Source: Bacteroidales bacterium UBA5515 | Lineage (GTDB): Bacteria; Bacteroidota; Bacteroidia; Bacteroidales; P3 | DNA length: 45,440 nucleotides | Assembly (NCBI GenBank): GCA_002423895.1 | Contig: DIOL01000008.1 | Coordinates: 82,963-128,402, forward strand | Reading direction: 5' to 3' | In this document: one piece after another, positions 43,980 to 45,440 of the stretch | Layout: each line of letters begins with the position of its first letter | How positions within the stretch are numbered: position 1 is the stretch's first letter | Made by a program: the position numbers and the translations under genes | The notes under the pieces: model-generated | What the model was told of the DNA's origin: nothing | Seen by the model: the letters and a program-made list of their open reading frames with translations, nothing else | Database searches by the model: none

Positions 43980-44486
43980 TTATTTTTTTATTATTGAGTA
44001 AATGCAAGAGTCAATATATAGATTGTTTTTATAAACACTCTTTTTTAATATTCCTTCTAATTCAAACCCAGATTTTTCTAAAACTCTTCTTGAACCAATA
44101 TTAGTAAAATATGGTTCTGCAAAAATTCTAACAACATCAAGTTCATTAAAAGCAATATCTGTTATTTGTTTAATAGCTTTTGTAATAATTCCTTTATTCC
44201 AAAACTCTTCTGCTAACCAATATCCAAGTTCTGCACTTTTTCTATAAACATCATCTTTCCTGAAAACACCAATACTTCCAACAGCAATTCCATCAATAGA
44301 TATAGCTCTTAAAATATTTTTCTTTCTATCACTATTAATGCAAAAGTTTATATAGTCTTTAGCATTTGAAAGAGTGTAAGGATAAGGGAAAGCATCTCTT
44401 AAATTATCAGCAATTTTTTTATTGTTAGCATATTCTGCAATAGAAACAGCATCTTCTATTTCCCATTCTCTAAGAATAAAGTCCAT
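43980..44486 (-). CDS. GNAT acetyltransferase, RimJ/RimL-like
   Basis: A 168-aa acetyl-CoA-dependent N-acetyltransferase. Typical segments are the start LREWEIEDAVSIAEYANNKKIADNLRD, the core IGVFRKDDVYRKSAELGYWLAEEFWNKGIITKAIK (acetyl-CoA-binding loop near GI) and FAEPYFTNIGSRRVLEKSGFELEG. The RimJ/RimL group acetylates ribosomal protein N-termini, antibiotics or small amines; no substrate is indicated. It is the first gene of the run GNAT-folC-GH3-GH29, with a -7 element upstream. Confidence 0.9.
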   Translation of the reverse strand: MDFILREWEIEDAVSIAEYANNKKIADNLRDAFPYPYTLSNAKDYINFCINSDRKKNILRAISIDGIAVGSIGVFRKDDVYRKSAELGYWLAEEFWNKGIITKAIKQITDIAFNELDVVRIFAEPYFTNIGSRRVLEKSGFELEGILKKSVYKNNLYIDSCIYSIIKK

Positions 44487-44505
44487 AAGATTTATTATTA
44501 ATCAA

Positions 44506-44513
44506 CAAAAGTA
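44506..44513 (-). promoter_or_regulatory. -7 promoter element of GNAT-folC-GH3-GH29 operon
   Basis: Minus strand TACTTTTG matches TAnnTTTG, 19 bases before the GNAT start. No comparable element was noticed in the short gaps between the four genes. Confidence 0.55.
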
Positions 44514-44599
44514 ATAAAAAAGGATATAGGATTTCTATGATTTGCAAAATATTTGAAACAATCTTATACTGCCTTTTTATTTGTAAATATAAAATAATG

Positions 44600-44607
44600 T
44601 ACCTTTG
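44600..44607 (+). promoter_or_regulatory. -7 promoter element of the 152-aa gene
   Basis: TACCTTTG followed by C matches TAnnTTTG, 40 bases before the ATG. Confidence 0.5.
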
Positions 44608-44647
44608 CTCAATAAAAGAATAATTCAATACAATTGATTATAAAATC

Positions 44648-45106
44648 ATGATTGTTAAATATAAATTAGAAAATTCTTTTGGACCAATTGGAAGTGCAGC
44701 AGGTAAAATAATTCTGCTTTCTTCAGTAATATCCATGATATTTATTGAAATATCAATTTTTGCTATTCTTTGTGTGATATTAGGTGCATTTATGGGGTTA
44801 TCCAAATCTGATATATTTATTGATTCTGATAATTCTAAGATTAGATTCTCAACTACAGTTTTTGGCTTAATTAAAACTGGGAAATGGATTAATGTTGATG
44901 ATAATATGGAGGTAGGAATTAGAAAGAATTTTGAGAAATGGCAGGTAATTGGTCGTTCAAATAAACATATAAGTGTTGCTTCGGATAAATATAAAATTGT
45001 GCTTTACAAGTCTGGTAAGCCATATATGACTTTAAAATATGTTGATTCAATTGAAGAAGCCGAGAAGGAGCTAAATAGATTTGCGAATCTTCTTGGGATG
45101 GAATAG
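44648..45106 (+). CDS. Hypothetical small membrane protein
   Basis: A 152-aa protein with a hydrophobic region of one long or two short helices (about 18-55, AAGKIILLSSVISMIFIEIS then FAILCVILGAFMGL) and a soluble C-terminal half of beta strands and a final helix (SIEEAEKELNRFANLLGM). The layout, DIFIDSDNSKIRFSTTVFGLIKTGKWI then VLYKSGKP, looks like a small PH-like or bPH domain facing the cytoplasm; this is a weak impression. Single gene with its own -7 element. Function unknown. Confidence 0.72.
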   Translation: MIVKYKLENSFGPIGSAAGKIILLSSVISMIFIEISIFAILCVILGAFMGLSKSDIFIDSDNSKIRFSTTVFGLIKTGKWINVDDNMEVGIRKNFEKWQVIGRSNKHISVASDKYKIVLYKSGKPYMTLKYVDSIEEAEKELNRFANLLGME

Positions 45107-45174
45107 ATTCCTTGTGATTTATCTTTATAAATAGTATTTAATCAGCTTTCAATCTCACTAAACTTCCTTTAGAA

Positions 45175-45290
45175 CTCAAAACAATGCCATTGTTTTGAGA
45201 TTGAAGTTTTATTTAGAATTTTTTAATCTTCGATTTTTGCAGGTAAATATCTTGTTTTGTTTTCTTTATATGAGGTTTTAATCTTACCAA
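45175..45290. repeat. Solitary TGCCA palindrome with conserved flank (right copy)
   Basis: Perfect palindrome with 12-bp arms, CTCAAAACAATG (45175-45186) and CATTGTTTTGAG (45188-45199), around a single C. The following sequence (TTTTATTTAGAATTTTTTAATC) resembles that after the solitary site at bases 1-18. It precedes array 4 by about 110 bases. Nothing else is seen in 45107-45174. Confidence 0.65.
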
Positions 45291-45310
45291 AGCTTGTTTA
45301 AATTTAGTAT

Positions 45311-45407
45311 AATGGCATTATATAATCAGTATAATGCCATTATACCATAACTATAATGCCATTATATGACAAGTTTAATGGCATTAAACCGAGAATATAA
45401 TGCCATT
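45311..45407. repeat. 22-bp array 4 (AA-TGCCA-TT type)
   Basis: Five 9-base cores start at 45311, 45333, 45355, 45377 and 45399, exactly 22 bases apart. Cores 1 and 4 are AATGGCATT; 2, 3 and 5 are AATGCCATT. The left flank AAATTTAGTATAATG is shared with array 3 read on the other strand. The array may continue past the window. Bases 45408-45440 show no feature. Confidence 0.87.
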
Positions 45408-45440
45408 AAACCAAAAAGATGACCCGTCCTGAATAAGGTT

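Overview
The window reads as a low-GC chromosome segment from an anaerobic member of the Bacteroidetes, probably Bacteroidales-like. Evidence: the phylum-specific -7 promoter element TAnnTTTG occurs upstream of many genes; most starts lack a Shine-Dalgarno sequence; there is a type IX secretion C-terminal domain, TonB-receptor-like modules, Bacteroidetes-type lipoproteins, and the rpsU-xerD-hpf order. No rRNA, tRNA, CRISPR array, transposase or phage gene was seen. Most genes are ordinary core or catabolic genes.

Layout. 0.2-3.2 kb: aspartase and an alanine-racemase-fold arginine decarboxylase (both -). 3.4-4.2 kb: FKBP lipoprotein. 4.5-6.2 kb: murB coupled to a hypothetical gene (-). 6.3-8.8 kb: alpha/beta hydrolase and LytM/M23 peptidase. 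8.9-9.8 kb: lipoprotein (-). 9.9-12.3 kb: rpmB, thioesterase, rpsU, xerD-like recombinase, hpf. 12.3-15.8 kb: an 1149-aa protein, probably PPi-type PEP carboxykinase. 15.8-19.8 kb (-): LolC/E-type permease, barrel-like protein, O-antigen ligase family. 19.9-25.5 kb: carbamate kinase, two tandem DUF4139/MuiA-like paralogs, a small exported protein. 25.9-27.3 kb: small membrane protein and ornithine carbamoyltransferase. 27.4-34.5 kb: a 2388-aa FN3/adhesin-module protein with a type IX sorting tail. 34.8-37.9 kb: MsrAB, thiL, HAD phosphatase, ftsB/divIC. 38-44.5 kb (-): cupin, His/Cys-rich lipoprotein, then an apparent operon GNAT-folC-GH3-GH29. 44.6-45.1 kb: small membrane protein.

Metabolically, carbamate kinase, ornithine carbamoyltransferase, arginine decarboxylase and aspartase suggest amino-acid fermentation. 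The putative PPi-PEPCK would link PEP and oxaloacetate, and GH29/GH3 suggest fucosylated or beta-linked glycan use.

The strongest unexplained signal is between genes. Four of the largest gaps (4.3, 17.9, 25.7 and 45.3 kb) each hold 4-5 units of a short array with an almost exact 22-bp period. Every unit has an invariant TG(C/G)CA centre in a palindromic core, and the flanking bases are specific to each array: GG..CC, CC..CC, or AA..TT in the last two. The first unit of every array is inverted. Related solitary palindromes lie at both ends of the window. At least two arrays lie between a terminator and another terminator or promoter, which suggests a DNA-level function. Other points of interest are plug and carboxypeptidase-like modules inserted at the same site in the MuiA paralogs, two candidate leaderless genes, and strong Shine-Dalgarno sequences on hpf and the M23 gene in a phylum that seldom uses them.
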